Assembly (NCBI GenBank): GCA_964422155.1
Contig: CAYQZZ010000001.1
Location: 37,478 to 101,477, forward strand
From: JBGPRB01 sp964422155
GTDB taxonomy: Bacteria; Chloroflexota; Dehalococcoidia; Dehalococcoidales; RBG-16-60-22
Direction: 5' to 3'
DNA: 64,000 bases
The notes under the pieces were generated by a model, which worked only from the letters and a program-made list of their open reading frames with translations, was not told the DNA's origin and did no database searches. Both the position numbers and the translations under genes were made by a program. Shown in pieces: positions 1 to 9,123 of the stretch (positions are counted from its first letter, which is position 1; each line of letters opens with the position of its first letter).

Positions 1-531
1 GGGGTTTTCTTCTCCGGGAAAAGCCCCGAAAATTTCGGCATTGAAATGGCGCCTGAGGAGGGCGGATAATTCCGGGGTGGAGAAATTATAGCTCCGCGAT
101 GGCGGGGCAGGATAGTCTTTGTTGCCGATGCAGAGGACAAGAGTACCGCTATCCGCCAGGACACGGCGGCACTCATCGAGGAACTCGTCCGGGCGGGGCA
201 GATAATACAGTATTTCCATGGCTACGACCGTATCAAAGCAGGCGTCACGGAAGGGGAGTTTATGGGCATCCAGGCGGACGAGTTCAACGCGTTTCTGGTA
301 GTGCCCCCGGGCCTCTTTCAGGGCGTTATCGGAAATATCTCCTCCTATCACCGATTGTGCTTTTTTAGAAAGATAACCCAGCCCCAGCCCAGCCCCGCAG
401 CCTACTTCAAGGACTTTCTTTCCCGCTGCGAATCGGCCGGCCGTATAGTAGCGACAGCAAATCGTTTGCAGCTCCTTCTGGTTCAGCCTGATGCCGGGTT
501 CATCCCTTCCTGCATTCATGTTCCCTGTCAT
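1..531 (-). CDS. Class I SAM-dependent methyltransferase, C-terminus beyond window
   Basis: Reading the minus strand from ATG at 531 stays open to the window edge and gives 177 residues with no stop. The glycine-rich SAM-binding motif I (VLEVGCGAGLGLGYL) lies at about residues 40-54, an acidic motif II (VIGGD) at 61-65, and the motif IV-V region (DACFDTVVAMEILYYLP) follows, as in UbiE/COQ5-like Methyltransf_11 proteins. The start overlaps the stop of the upstream aminotransferase in an ATGA arrangement, so it is the last visible gene of the glycan operon. A role in methylating a sugar or glycan is inferred from position only; the substrate cannot be read. The 3-prime end lies outside the window. 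Confidence 0.85.
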   Translation of the reverse strand, partial: MTGNMNAGRDEPGIRLNQKELQTICCRYYTAGRFAAGKKVLEVGCGAGLGLGYLSKKAQSVIGGDISDNALKEARGHYQKRVELVRLDAHKLPFRDACFDTVVAMEILYYLPRPDEFLDECRRVLADSGTLVLCIGNKDYPAPPSRSYNFSTPELSALLRRHFNAEIFGAFPGEENP

Positions 532-1643
532 TTCTTGAAGAATTTGCGGACTGACTCTATAACGTATTCAGCCTGCTCGTTATTTAACTCCGTATTCATG
601 GGCAGAGAGATAACTTCTCGTGAGATTCGCTCGGTTTCGGGAAGCCGGAAATGCGTCAGCCCCAGTGCTTTGTGATGGTGCATGGGCTTGGGCCAGGAAA
701 TCAGCACCTCAATGCTACTCTCCTTCAGGTGCTGGACGAGTCTGTCTCTATCCCGTGTCTGTATTACATAGTTTTGAAACACGTCAAAGTAGTGTCCCTT
801 TGTCTGCGGCGGTGGGGGTAGCTTTAAAGCGGGGATATCTGATAATCCCTGATGATATATCCCGGCCAGTTCCCGTCGGCGCTCAATCCATTGCGGCAGG
901 TATTTCAGCTTCAAATCGAGGATAGCGGCCTGGATATTGTCCAGCCGGCTGTTGAATCCGTAGCAAAGGATATCTCCCGTCGACTTCTGCCGCCCGTGGT
1001 CTCTGAGCAGAGTTATTTTTTCCGCCATCTCTTCACTGTCAGTTACCACGATTCCCGCATCACCGGCGGCCCCGAGTATTTTTGCCGGGTAGAAGCTGAA
1101 GCAACCAGTCATTCCGAAAGTGCCCGCCTTGCGCCCGTCAAAGGTTGCCCCCAGGGACTGGGCAGCGTCCTCGATTACCAGCAGGTTATGGCGGGAAGCT
1201 ATACTCATTAGTCTTTCCATATCACAGATACGCCCGTTAAGGTGAACCGGTATGATAGCGCGGGTGCGGGGAGAGATAGCTCTTTCAAGCTGGTCTACAT
1301 TCATGTTAAAGTCCTCTCCTACGTCCACCAGCACAGGATTAGCCCCGCAGTTAACAATGACTGCCACCGTGGCGACAAAGGTGTGGGCGACGGTGATAAC
1401 CTCGTCACCCTGTCCGATGCCGGCAGCCGCCAGAGATAGACGCATGGCATCGGTACCGGATTTGACACCCACGGCATGTTTCGCTCCCAGGTATCTGGCT
1501 AGATTATTCTCGAACTGCCTCAAATCGCCACGCAGTATTAAATCCGCCCGGGTAAATAGCACATCTTTGAGCAGCACCATGATTTCATCCTCCAGGCGTT
1601 GGTACTGCAAGGGATAATCTACGAAAGGGACTTTATAGGCCAT
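528..1643 (-). CDS. DegT/DnrJ/EryC1/StrS-family PLP sugar aminotransferase
   Basis: A 371-residue protein of normal length for the family of PLP-dependent nucleotide-sugar aminotransferases. The substrate-pocket segment GVKSGTDAMRL is at about residues 59-69, the PLP-contact segment VIEDAAQSLGA at 156-166, and the Schiff-base lysine is Lys188 in FSFYPAKILG. The lysine is intact, so this is an aminotransferase rather than a lysine-less ColD-type dehydratase. The ATG at 1643 has GGAGG five bases upstream. It lies just downstream of the split transketolase and close to a LegB-like 4,6-dehydratase, so a keto-sugar nucleotide is the likely substrate. It is a paralogue of the aminotransferase at 11003-12118. 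Confidence 0.93.
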   Translation of the reverse strand: MAYKVPFVDYPLQYQRLEDEIMVLLKDVLFTRADLILRGDLRQFENNLARYLGAKHAVGVKSGTDAMRLSLAAAGIGQGDEVITVAHTFVATVAVIVNCGANPVLVDVGEDFNMNVDQLERAISPRTRAIIPVHLNGRICDMERLMSIASRHNLLVIEDAAQSLGATFDGRKAGTFGMTGCFSFYPAKILGAAGDAGIVVTDSEEMAEKITLLRDHGRQKSTGDILCYGFNSRLDNIQAAILDLKLKYLPQWIERRRELAGIYHQGLSDIPALKLPPPPQTKGHYFDVFQNYVIQTRDRDRLVQHLKESSIEVLISWPKPMHHHKALGLTHFRLPETERISREVISLPMNTELNNEQAEYVIESVRKFFKK

Positions 1644-1693
1644 ACTTACCTCCGCGGAATAACACGCCCGTTATTGATAACAATACACACTCA

Positions 1694-2635
1694 TTAAACA
1701 TTGGCGGCTTTTCTCTTTCTCAACAGGGACTGAACCGTCTCGATGATGGATTCAACCGACAGGGAATGGAATTTCCTTAAATAGTCCTGACTGCCTACCT
1801 CTGGGCAAAACAAATCATTAATTCCAATTCGCTTGAAAACAAAGGATGAACCGCATGATTCCGCCAGAACCTCGGCTACGGCGCCTCCCAGTCCACCGAT
1901 TATGCTGTGCTCTTCGACCGTGATAATGGCCCCGGTTTCCCGGGCGGCGGCCAGCACGGCTCCGGCATCCAGCGGCTTCAGGGTATGCATACTTAGCACG
2001 CGGGTCCGTATCCCTTTCTCTTCCAGGCGCTCGGCCGCCTGTACGGTGTTATACAGTATCCCTCCGGTGGCGATTAACGTGGCGTCGCGGCCATCCCGCA
2101 CCATGGCCGCCCTACCGATTTTAAAATCGTACGCTGTTTGTGGCGTAACTGGCCCGTCCGCTTTGGTCAACCGGAAATAACATGGGCCGGGTCGTTCGAT
2201 AATCTCCTTTGTAGCCAGCTCCGCTTCTCTGATGTCGCCTGGAGCCACTACCGTCATATTGGGCAGAGTGCGCATGACGGCTAAATCCTCGGTGCCGTGG
2301 TGCGTCATCCCCAGGGGGCCATAGGTAAGGCCGGCGCCAACGCTAACAATCTTGACATCGGCATTGTGATAGCAAACATCGTTGCGTATTTGTTCCAGGC
2401 AGCGCAGGGTCGGGAAATTAGCAATAGAGTACGTAAACACAACTTTGCCAGACATAGCCAGTCCGGCGGCAATACCGGTCATGTTTTGCTCGGCAACACC
2501 GGCGTTGATGAAACGGTCGGGAAATTCTTGGGAAAAAGGCTCGACCACGGCAAAACCTAAATCGCCCACAATCAAGAAGATGCGCTCGTCATTCCTGGCT
2601 ACATCGACCAGGGTTCTAATAAAAGCAGCTCTCAT
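1694..2635 (-). CDS. Transketolase, C-terminal subunit (pyrimidine-binding and C-terminal domains)
   Basis: A 313-residue protein matching the second half of transketolase: the pyrimidine-binding domain (including VGDLGFAVVEPF and AGVAEQNMTGIAAGLA, whose Glu would activate TPP) and the C-terminal domain (VEEHSIIGGLGGAVAEVL). Its ATG directly follows the TGA of the N-terminal subunit with AGGAG upstream, so the two halves are translationally coupled and should form an alpha2beta2 enzyme. Split transketolases occur in many anaerobes and archaea, but this one is embedded in a glycan locus. A two-carbon ketol transfer during synthesis of an unusual or branched sugar is therefore possible; supply of pentose or heptose precursors is the simpler alternative. 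Confidence 0.92.
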   Translation of the reverse strand: MRAAFIRTLVDVARNDERIFLIVGDLGFAVVEPFSQEFPDRFINAGVAEQNMTGIAAGLAMSGKVVFTYSIANFPTLRCLEQIRNDVCYHNADVKIVSVGAGLTYGPLGMTHHGTEDLAVMRTLPNMTVVAPGDIREAELATKEIIERPGPCYFRLTKADGPVTPQTAYDFKIGRAAMVRDGRDATLIATGGILYNTVQAAERLEEKGIRTRVLSMHTLKPLDAGAVLAAARETGAIITVEEHSIIGGLGGAVAEVLAESCGSSFVFKRIGINDLFCPEVGSQDYLRKFHSLSVESIIETVQSLLRKRKAANV

Positions 2636-3451
2636 TCAGCTAACTCCTAGCTCGGTCAGCGCCTGTTTTAATTGTTCGTCATCGGGGTGTTTGTAATGCC
2701 AGGCAACCTGATTCTCCATGAAGCTGACGCCTTTGCCCTTGATGGTATGCGCAATGATACAGCTGGGCTGACCTGCATTGAAGGGGACGCTGAGCAGTTT
2801 TTTTTCAATCTGGCTGAAGTCGTGTCCGTTGATCTCCTTTACCGCCCAGCCGAAAGTACGCCACTTATCGGCCAGAGGTTCCAGTTCGAGGACTTCTTTT
2901 ACCGTGCCGATAGACTGAAGTTTGTTGTAATCTACAATGGCAATGAGATTGTCCAACTTATGCTGGTGGGCGAAAAGTGCCGCCTCCCATACCGAGCCTT
3001 CATCGCACTCACCATCGCTTAGCATCACAAAGGTACGATAAGGCCGCCTATCGTGCTTGCCAGCTAATGCTATTCCACAGCCGATGGGAAGTCCGTGGCC
3101 CAGGGAGCCGGTGGATGCTTCCACACCGGGGACGCCTGTGTGGGTGATATGACCCGCCAGATGGGAACCGTCCAGACAGTAGGTATCCAGCCATTCTCTG
3201 GGGAAGAAACCCCGCTCGGCGAGCACTGCATAGACGGCGGCACAGCCATGTCCCTTACTGAGAATGAAGCGATCGCGGTCAGGCCAACCGGGTCGCGACG
3301 GGTCTACGCGTAAGACACGACCGTATAGTACGGCGAGCAGGTCGGCCATTGAAAGTGACGAGCCGACATGACCGCTCCGGGCGCGGTGAATCATTCTCAG
3401 AACATGAGCCCGAACCTGGGTAGCCAAAGCCTGGTAAATTGTCATACTCAT
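2636..3451 (-). CDS. Transketolase, N-terminal TPP-binding subunit
   Basis: A 271-residue protein equal to the N-terminal half of transketolase. It carries SKGHGCAAVYAVLAERG, GSLGHGLPIGCGIALA and the TPP/Mg motif beginning GDGECDEGSVWEAA and ending at IVDYNK. Active-site histidines are visible in RSGHVGSS, SKGHG and GSLGHG. It is followed without a gap by the C-terminal subunit and preceded by the TylF-type methyltransferase, whose stop is four bases upstream, so it is firmly inside the operon. See the downstream subunit for possible roles. Confidence 0.93.
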   Translation of the reverse strand: MSMTIYQALATQVRAHVLRMIHRARSGHVGSSLSMADLLAVLYGRVLRVDPSRPGWPDRDRFILSKGHGCAAVYAVLAERGFFPREWLDTYCLDGSHLAGHITHTGVPGVEASTGSLGHGLPIGCGIALAGKHDRRPYRTFVMLSDGECDEGSVWEAALFAHQHKLDNLIAIVDYNKLQSIGTVKEVLELEPLADKWRTFGWAVKEINGHDFSQIEKKLLSVPFNAGQPSCIIAHTIKGKGVSFMENQVAWHYKHPDDEQLKQALTELGVS

Positions 3452-3455
3452 CTGT

Positions 3456-4211
3456 TTAATCTAAAACAGCGTAACCAATATAAGGGTCGAACGTAACTCG
3501 TTTTATTCTTAGTCTATTAATTCCTATAGCATCAAGAAGCGCTAAAGTCTCTCCCGGCCAGATGGGATTATCCAGCTCATCAAAAGCAATAATTGCCCCC
3601 TTTGGCATTCTAGGAAAGAAATTTTCTATAGCGACTTTTGTAGGCTCATATAAATCAAAGTCGAGAAATAATAGACTTACCACAAGGTGCTTGTTATTCT
3701 CAATAAACTCCGGGATAGTTTTTATGGCATCCCCTTTTATCAGTTCAACTTTTTCCATATGCCCCAGATATCTATTACTGTTATAGATTTTGATTAACTC
3801 GATTAATTCGTCATAGCAGTTAGAATCAAGGTCTCCCGTGTTAATATTACTAAATTTATTTTTATCCTTTTCACTTACGGAAGGAAATCCGGTAAAGGTA
3901 TCGAATCCATATATACGCCTGGTTAAATTAACTGGTTCTAGAATCGAGCTCAGGTTGGCCCATGCCATAATGCCAGAGCCTCGATGAACACCACATTCGA
4001 TAACCGAACCTTTAATATTTAACACCTGCTTAAAAATTTCATACCGGGCCAGAAATCGGGTAAGATCTTGTTGCCGTACATACTTCGTAAAACTGTTTAA
4101 TTTTGTCTCGATACTATCGGGACAATTAACGAAGGTCTTGGCATAATTTCTCGATGCCTCCTTCTCGCCTTTGGTTCTAAAGCTTCCTTCTCCCCCTCCT
4201 TTAATTCTCAT
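3456..4211 (-). CDS. TylF/MycF-family class I SAM methyltransferase
   Basis: About 251 residues resembling macrocin O-methyltransferase (TylF/MycF). The SAM-binding segment GSVIECGVHRGSGIMAWA is near residues 67-84, followed by IYGFDTFTGFPSVSEKDK, and the metal-binding acidic motif LLFLDFDLYEPTKVA is near residue 190. TylF proteins methylate hydroxyls of deoxysugars or other glycan residues using Mg2+. I prefer ATG at 4211, preceded by GGAGG with five bases spacing, over a GTG two codons earlier. The start overlaps the end of the nucleotidyltransferase gene, indicating coupling. Likely a sugar O-methyltransferase; the acceptor is unknown. Confidence 0.85.
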   Translation of the reverse strand: MRIKGGGEGSFRTKGEKEASRNYAKTFVNCPDSIETKLNSFTKYVRQQDLTRFLARYEIFKQVLNIKGSVIECGVHRGSGIMAWANLSSILEPVNLTRRIYGFDTFTGFPSVSEKDKNKFSNINTGDLDSNCYDELIELIKIYNSNRYLGHMEKVELIKGDAIKTIPEFIENNKHLVVSLLFLDFDLYEPTKVAIENFFPRMPKGAIIAFDELDNPIWPGETLALLDAIGINRLRIKRVTFDPYIGYAVLD

Positions 4212-4971
4212 AACCACCTCCTGCTATATCTTCCTGATAAATTACCTCGGATAGAGACGGGGAGAAAGTGATTTCTTTGTTCATAATCTGCCGATTTAGC
4301 TCCAAGTATCGTTCGATATTTTGCCCGATATCGACCCAGGTGCCGGTGTGGCGGTAAGCAACAATCTTTTCCCCGGCAGCTTTTAATCTCAGGAACAGGT
4401 CGGGCAGGCGTACGAATTCACCTTCCTCCATGTAATTCAAGCTCCTGGGCTCGAGCACGGTAATACCGGTATTAACCGTGAACTTGACATTGGGCTTTTC
4501 CTCCAGACCAAGGATGGTATTATCATTATCAACATCCAGGTTGACGAGTCCGTAAGGCATTTTAAGCACCTGGTCATATACGACCATCGTGCCGGCGGCG
4601 CGGGCTTTTTTATGGAAGGATACCAGGGCGTGAAAATCGATATCGGCAAGGCCGTCACCCACCAGAACCACGAAAGTTTCCTTCAGGTCATGGCCGGCTT
4701 TTTTAATAGCGCCCGCCGTACCTAAAGGAGTTTTTTCCTCAGAGTAGCTGATTTTGATGCCCAGCCCCTTACCATCCCCGAAGTAGTGTATGATGTTCCC
4801 CTTCAAATAGCTGATGGCTAAAATCACTTCGTCAAAGCCATACTGTTTCAGGTGGCTTATCTGTATTTCCAGAAAAGGTTTGGTCCCGATGGGGAGCATT
4901 ACCTTGGGCAAGGCTTCCGTAAAAGGCTTTAGTCTGGCACCTTTCCCGCCGACAAGGATAATAGCTTTCAT
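4201..4971 (-). CDS. Sugar-phosphate nucleotidyltransferase
   Basis: A 256-residue NTP_transferase family protein. It opens with MKAIILVGGKGARLKPFTE and has LPKVMLPIGTKPFLE, the GxGxR nucleotide-binding loop and the conserved K of the P-K-P region. An acidic motif (LVGDGLADIDF) and GTWVDIGQ near the C-terminus fit glucose-1-phosphate or mannose-1-phosphate nucleotidyltransferases. There is no left-handed beta-helix extension, so it is a single-domain enzyme. It would activate a hexose-1-phosphate for the dehydratase encoded immediately upstream. The nucleotide (CTP, GTP, UTP or dTTP) cannot be decided from sequence alone. Confidence 0.9.
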   Translation of the reverse strand: MKAIILVGGKGARLKPFTEALPKVMLPIGTKPFLEIQISHLKQYGFDEVILAISYLKGNIIHYFGDGKGLGIKISYSEEKTPLGTAGAIKKAGHDLKETFVVLVGDGLADIDFHALVSFHKKARAAGTMVVYDQVLKMPYGLVNLDVDNDNTILGLEEKPNVKFTVNTGITVLEPRSLNYMEEGEFVRLPDLFLRLKAAGEKIVAYRHTGTWVDIGQNIERYLELNRQIMNKEITFSPSLSEVIYQEDIAGGGYEN

Positions 4972-4981
4972 TTTGTCCTCT

Positions 4982-5980
4982 TCATAAGTTATAGCGTTCC
5001 GGTTTGTACAGGTTGATATTATCGGATATCCACTTTATGGTTTTTCTCAGGCCTGTGTCGAAACTGGTCCCGGGCTCCCATCCCAGTACTTTCTGTGCCC
5101 GGGTGTTATCGCACCACAATCTCTCCACTTCGCTCTTCTCGGGCCTGACACGCCTCTCGTCGGTCACGATAGCTACATTATCCTTCCCCATTATGGACAA
5201 TATCTTTTTGGCGATGTCGCCTATCGACATCTCAAAATTCGACCCGATATTTATGACTTTTCCGATTGATTTCGGGGACTCCGCCACCTTGATGAAAGCC
5301 TCGACGATGTCATCAACATAGGTATAGTCCCGTGTGGGATGCAGCGAACCCAGGCGTACCTGTTCTCCGGTTAACGCCTGTGAAATTATTGTTGGAATCA
5401 CCGCCCGGGCGGACTGCCGCGGTCCGTAGGTATTAAACGGCCTTATGGTGGCTACCGGAACATCGAAAGAACGGTAGAAACTTTCCGCAATCATATCCGC
5501 CCCCGTTTTGCTGGCTGAATACGGCGATTGCCCTTGCAGAGGATGTTTTTCATCAATGGGTACATATTGAGCCGTTCCGTAAACCTCTGAGGTGGACGTG
5601 TGAATTACCTTTTCAATCCCGTTCTCCCGCGCCGCCATTAAAATATTCAGTGTTCCCATGATATTCGTCTCGATGGCTTCCCGGGGATGGATGTATGAGT
5701 ACGGGATGGCAATTAAAGAGCCCAGGTGGAAAATCATGTCCGCGTCCCTGGCTGCGTCGCGGACTGCATGGCTGTCCCTCAGGTCACCTGGTATTATCTC
5801 AATTTCTTTGAGTTTGTCTCCGGGTAAAAGCTCAAGCAAGCCCCAGTTATTTCTTGAGTTGTACCTGACAAAAGCCCTGGTTGTCGCTCCAAGCCCAACC
5901 AGGCGTTCTACGAGATGACTTCCGATAAAACCCCCGGCGCCGGTTATTAATAGCTTTTTATTAGTCCATTTCATACTCAT
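4982..5980 (-). CDS. LegB-like NAD-dependent nucleotide-sugar 4,6-dehydratase (extended SDR)
   Basis: A 332-residue extended SDR. The Rossmann motif LLITGAGGFIGSHLVERL is at residues 10-27, and TSTSEVYG plus YSASKTGADM supply the catalytic Thr/Ser and YxxxK. Glu after the Ser/Thr (SE) is the dehydratase acid/base seen in 4,6-dehydratases. The segment FVRYNSRNNWGLLELLP closely resembles LegB (legionaminate pathway) proteins. It lies ten bases upstream of the nucleotidyltransferase. Likely product is a 4-keto-6-deoxy sugar nucleotide that one of the DegT aminotransferases can use. A UDP-glucose-4-epimerase-like activity cannot be excluded. Confidence 0.87.
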   Translation of the reverse strand: MSMKWTNKKLLITGAGGFIGSHLVERLVGLGATTRAFVRYNSRNNWGLLELLPGDKLKEIEIIPGDLRDSHAVRDAARDADMIFHLGSLIAIPYSYIHPREAIETNIMGTLNILMAARENGIEKVIHTSTSEVYGTAQYVPIDEKHPLQGQSPYSASKTGADMIAESFYRSFDVPVATIRPFNTYGPRQSARAVIPTIISQALTGEQVRLGSLHPTRDYTYVDDIVEAFIKVAESPKSIGKVINIGSNFEMSIGDIAKKILSIMGKDNVAIVTDERRVRPEKSEVERLWCDNTRAQKVLGWEPGTSFDTGLRKTIKWISDNINLYKPERYNL

Positions 5981-5990
5981 TTCGTTTTAC

Positions 5991-7946
5991 CTACTTCGTC
6001 TCAGGTAAGTCTGCGTTGGTTTTTTTCAATGCCTTGACCATACCATTATCATATATCAAATCCGCTTTCGAGTCATCTAAGAGAGACTGATACTGAGACT
6101 GATCGATTGTGGCATAAAGGTGTCCGATTTCATAACTCATTAATACTGTATCGGTGACGGCTGAACGCAGCATCAAAATCCCATTATATTCCGTAGATTT
6201 TTCTATGAGCATCTGGGAAGCGTCGATTATTTTATCCTGAGGCACGTGAAATTCCTTTAGTAATAGCATTAAATAAAGGAAATCCGTATAAATATCAGTA
6301 TCTCCCTGAGGAGTTTGCCCGGGATCGAGGGAAGCCATTTCGCTGACTTTTTCGACGGCAGCCATCTCCGATTTCAAGAAGGCATCGCGGGAGCGCTGCA
6401 CCCAGGGGACCACCTGTGTAATATTTGCTTCGTATGATGTGGTCATGATGCCGGCTAACAGAAATATCGACGAGAATGATATTGCCAGGTTAAGCCATTT
6501 ACCCCTTCCCAGAATGCTCAGCAGGCCGACTGCTGCCGGTACGGATACCATTATACTCATGTAAACAAACCACCTCGCGGGGAAAAAGGAAGCGAGTTGC
6601 GGGATAAAATAAAAAAGGAAAGTCAGAATTACCATTCCGGCACTAACCAGCATAAACCATATCTGAGGAAGAGCCTTTCTATCGAATTTTCGGATGTTAA
6701 GTATGCTTAGAGAACCCAGAATAGCCAAGAATATGAGAATCAGTACGGGCAACTTTTGCAGGGTTAGCACCAGAGGATTTCTGTATTCTATATAAGGTAT
6801 AGCGGCCAGTTCGGTTGTATTGGCTACATTGAAGTTACCCACTAACAGGTTTCCAACGAAGGGAATTTGGTTGGGGACATACAGCCAGTAGCCTATAAGG
6901 ATTACCAGGGAGAGCAGCGATATAACGAGTGTTATCGGTTGCTCGACATTCTCTCTGCCCGGCAGGATTTTGGATATAAGGTACGCGCACCAGAATAAGC
7001 CTACGATGGCTATGATGGCCACCGAGGATACGGTGTGTGTAATGACACTCAGAAATACGATAATAATGCTTAACACACTGAAAGCGAATAAACGGTTACC
7101 TCGCTGCCGTGTTAAAAGCAGGAAAAGCAGGAAAGGCAGCCAGGCCACCGCTAATGTCATGCCTTTCATCCAGAATCCCCAGAGAATGTGCCAGTTGCAT
7201 ACGGCTATTATCAGGGCTGATAGTAAGCCGATTTTCTCATTAAATAACTCTCTGGCTACCAGGAATAAGAAGACCAGGCTGATTACCTCGATAGCTCCTA
7301 ACACAAAGAAGGAATCCTTGAGGGGCAGACCGGTGATGAAATGCGTTGAAGCCACCAGGACATGAGCTAGAGGATAATAGGTATAACCACCCATAAAATC
7401 GCCAATATGCCCTGCATCCACCAATCGTCGGATGTAGTCCAGTTCTAATATGGGGTCACGCCCGATGGGGCCGGGGAACTGGTACCATACACTGGCTCTG
7501 AGAAGTATGCCTATAACAAGGATTTTTACCAGGCAGTAGATTATTTTCTTGCCGGTAAATATCTGAACAGCCAGGATGGCCGCCATGATGGAAACGATGA
7601 TAACAAAGCTAAGAGGTCTGACATAAACCTGCTGCGTAATAAGAATCAGGCTGACGATAAACATTGCCCAGAAGGCAATATCTAATAGTTTCATAATGCG
7701 TTGATAAGATAATGAAGTACTGGTTACCTCGGCGGTATCCTCATCGGTTGGCTTTGCCCCATACCGTTTACGCAATATGAGATGGATGCCCGACGCTAGA
7801 ACTACTATTGCCGAGACCTGGATTATTAACAGCTGGTTAGTTACTACTGCCAGGACCAGCATTACTAATCCCAGTCCGAGCAAAGCAATAGCTAACCTTT
7901 TATCAAGGTCTATCGGTTCCAGAAGCTTTCTTATGCGAAAGGCCAT
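5991..7946 (-). CDS. Polytopic membrane protein, putative GT-C type glycosyltransferase
   Basis: A 651-residue protein with about 12 hydrophobic segments and a C-terminal soluble part of about 120 residues. The first external loop after the early membrane segments carries an acidic stretch, GRDPILELDYIRRL, where GT-C enzymes have their catalytic Asp, but I recognise no defined family. It starts at ATG 7946 with GGAG upstream and overlaps the preceding GT4 gene by 44 bases. Context suggests a lipid-linked-sugar-dependent transferase or a polymerase acting at the outer membrane face. Function is inferred only from topology and neighbours. Confidence 0.7.
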   Translation of the reverse strand: MAFRIRKLLEPIDLDKRLAIALLGLGLVMLVLAVVTNQLLIIQVSAIVVLASGIHLILRKRYGAKPTDEDTAEVTSTSLSYQRIMKLLDIAFWAMFIVSLILITQQVYVRPLSFVIIVSIMAAILAVQIFTGKKIIYCLVKILVIGILLRASVWYQFPGPIGRDPILELDYIRRLVDAGHIGDFMGGYTYYPLAHVLVASTHFITGLPLKDSFFVLGAIEVISLVFLFLVARELFNEKIGLLSALIIAVCNWHILWGFWMKGMTLAVAWLPFLLFLLLTRQRGNRLFAFSVLSIIIVFLSVITHTVSSVAIIAIVGLFWCAYLISKILPGRENVEQPITLVISLLSLVILIGYWLYVPNQIPFVGNLLVGNFNVANTTELAAIPYIEYRNPLVLTLQKLPVLILIFLAILGSLSILNIRKFDRKALPQIWFMLVSAGMVILTFLFYFIPQLASFFPARWFVYMSIMVSVPAAVGLLSILGRGKWLNLAISFSSIFLLAGIMTTSYEANITQVVPWVQRSRDAFLKSEMAAVEKVSEMASLDPGQTPQGDTDIYTDFLYLMLLLKEFHVPQDKIIDASQMLIEKSTEYNGILMLRSAVTDTVLMSYEIGHLYATIDQSQYQSLLDDSKADLIYDNGMVKALKKTNADLPETK

Positions 7947-9123
7947 CTATTAAACTCCTGTATACTCCCAGCAGACTTGCGATGTATTTTTCCGGGCGGT
8001 GTTCCTCCGCCATTTTCAGCGTTTCATCCTCCATTTTCTTGAGTTTTTCTTTATTATCGATTAAATCCTGCAGTATCGCCGTCAGGGCAGGTACATCATG
8101 AGGCTCATAAATCCTGCCGTTGACGCCGTCAATGATTCCCTGGTGGCTGCCCCCGGCTATAGCGCCAACGACCGGCGTTCCAAAGGGCAGACTCTCGATG
8201 AAGGCGCTGGCCGGGCCGGCTTCACAGCACAGCGAAGGGACAACGGTAATATTCGCTTCCCGGTACAGGTCGGCGAGCTGCTCATCGGTCACGAAGCCGT
8301 GGAGGTGCACATTCTCTATCCCCTGTGACCTTCTCTGCAATTCCTCCAGGTCCGGGCCCCGGCCGGCGAAGTGAAGAACAGCACTGCTGCGGTTGAGCTG
8401 CTGGAAGGCATCAAGGAGGACGAATATCCCCTTCTCTTCGGCGATATTGCCGGTAAAGAGAATTTTTATCTGTGAATAATCTTTGTTTTTCGGGCTGTCG
8501 GCCTGCATCCGGTACGGGGACCCGATGATATGGAACGGCAAGCTGGTAAAGTACCCGTTTTGGAGATGGATATCCCGCATGAAACTTGATTCGACTACCA
8601 TCGCATCTACTGATTTGGACAGGAACCGTTTTATCTTCATAAATTGCTGGTCGAAGAAATTGAATTCAATCATTTTGCCGTTTCGATACAGGCTCGCCCA
8701 CGGACTGAGCAAATTCCCGTCGCAAATGGAATGGACATGTGGATAATGCGTGCTCTTTATAGCCGTGTACACCGAGGTCGATTCGCCGATAAGATTGATA
8801 GAGTGGACGATGTCCGGGTTTTCGTTCCTGAGTATGCGCTTGATGATGAAATATGGATGAGGGTTCCAGATTTCAATGAGGTGCCAGATTAGCCTTATCC
8901 ATAGGGGGCGATATTTGAAAGGGTAATGGCGGTATACATTAAGGGGATAAAATCTATAGACTTTGATGCCGTTATGATACTCAATGGAGGGCCTGAGTGA
9001 ACTGAGGCCAGAGAATGGCTTGTTGGCTATAACCACAACGTCGTTTTCTTTCGCCAGGCCTAAAGCGATTGTTTCCGCGTAATGGCCGATATAAAACAGG
9101 CTATTGATAAGGCATATTTTCAT
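7903..9123 (-). CDS. GT4-family glycosyltransferase (GT-B fold)
   Basis: A 406-residue protein with the two-domain GT-B layout. The N-terminal domain opens MKICLINSLFYIGHYAETIA. The C-terminal domain has ILFTGNIAEEKGIFVLLDAF, LHFAGRGPDLEEL and the nucleotide-sugar-binding segment CCEAGPASAFIESLPFGTP, whose Glu corresponds to the EX7E motif of GT4 enzymes. It should add a sugar from a nucleotide donor to the lipid-linked glycan at the cytoplasmic face. Its start overlaps the stop of the GNAT gene by four bases. Confidence 0.9.
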   Translation of the reverse strand: MKICLINSLFYIGHYAETIALGLAKENDVVVIANKPFSGLSSLRPSIEYHNGIKVYRFYPLNVYRHYPFKYRPLWIRLIWHLIEIWNPHPYFIIKRILRNENPDIVHSINLIGESTSVYTAIKSTHYPHVHSICDGNLLSPWASLYRNGKMIEFNFFDQQFMKIKRFLSKSVDAMVVESSFMRDIHLQNGYFTSLPFHIIGSPYRMQADSPKNKDYSQIKILFTGNIAEEKGIFVLLDAFQQLNRSSAVLHFAGRGPDLEELQRRSQGIENVHLHGFVTDEQLADLYREANITVVPSLCCEAGPASAFIESLPFGTPVVGAIAGGSHQGIIDGVNGRIYEPHDVPALTAILQDLIDNKEKLKKMEDETLKMAEEHRPEKYIASLLGVYRSLIDGLSHKKASGTDRP

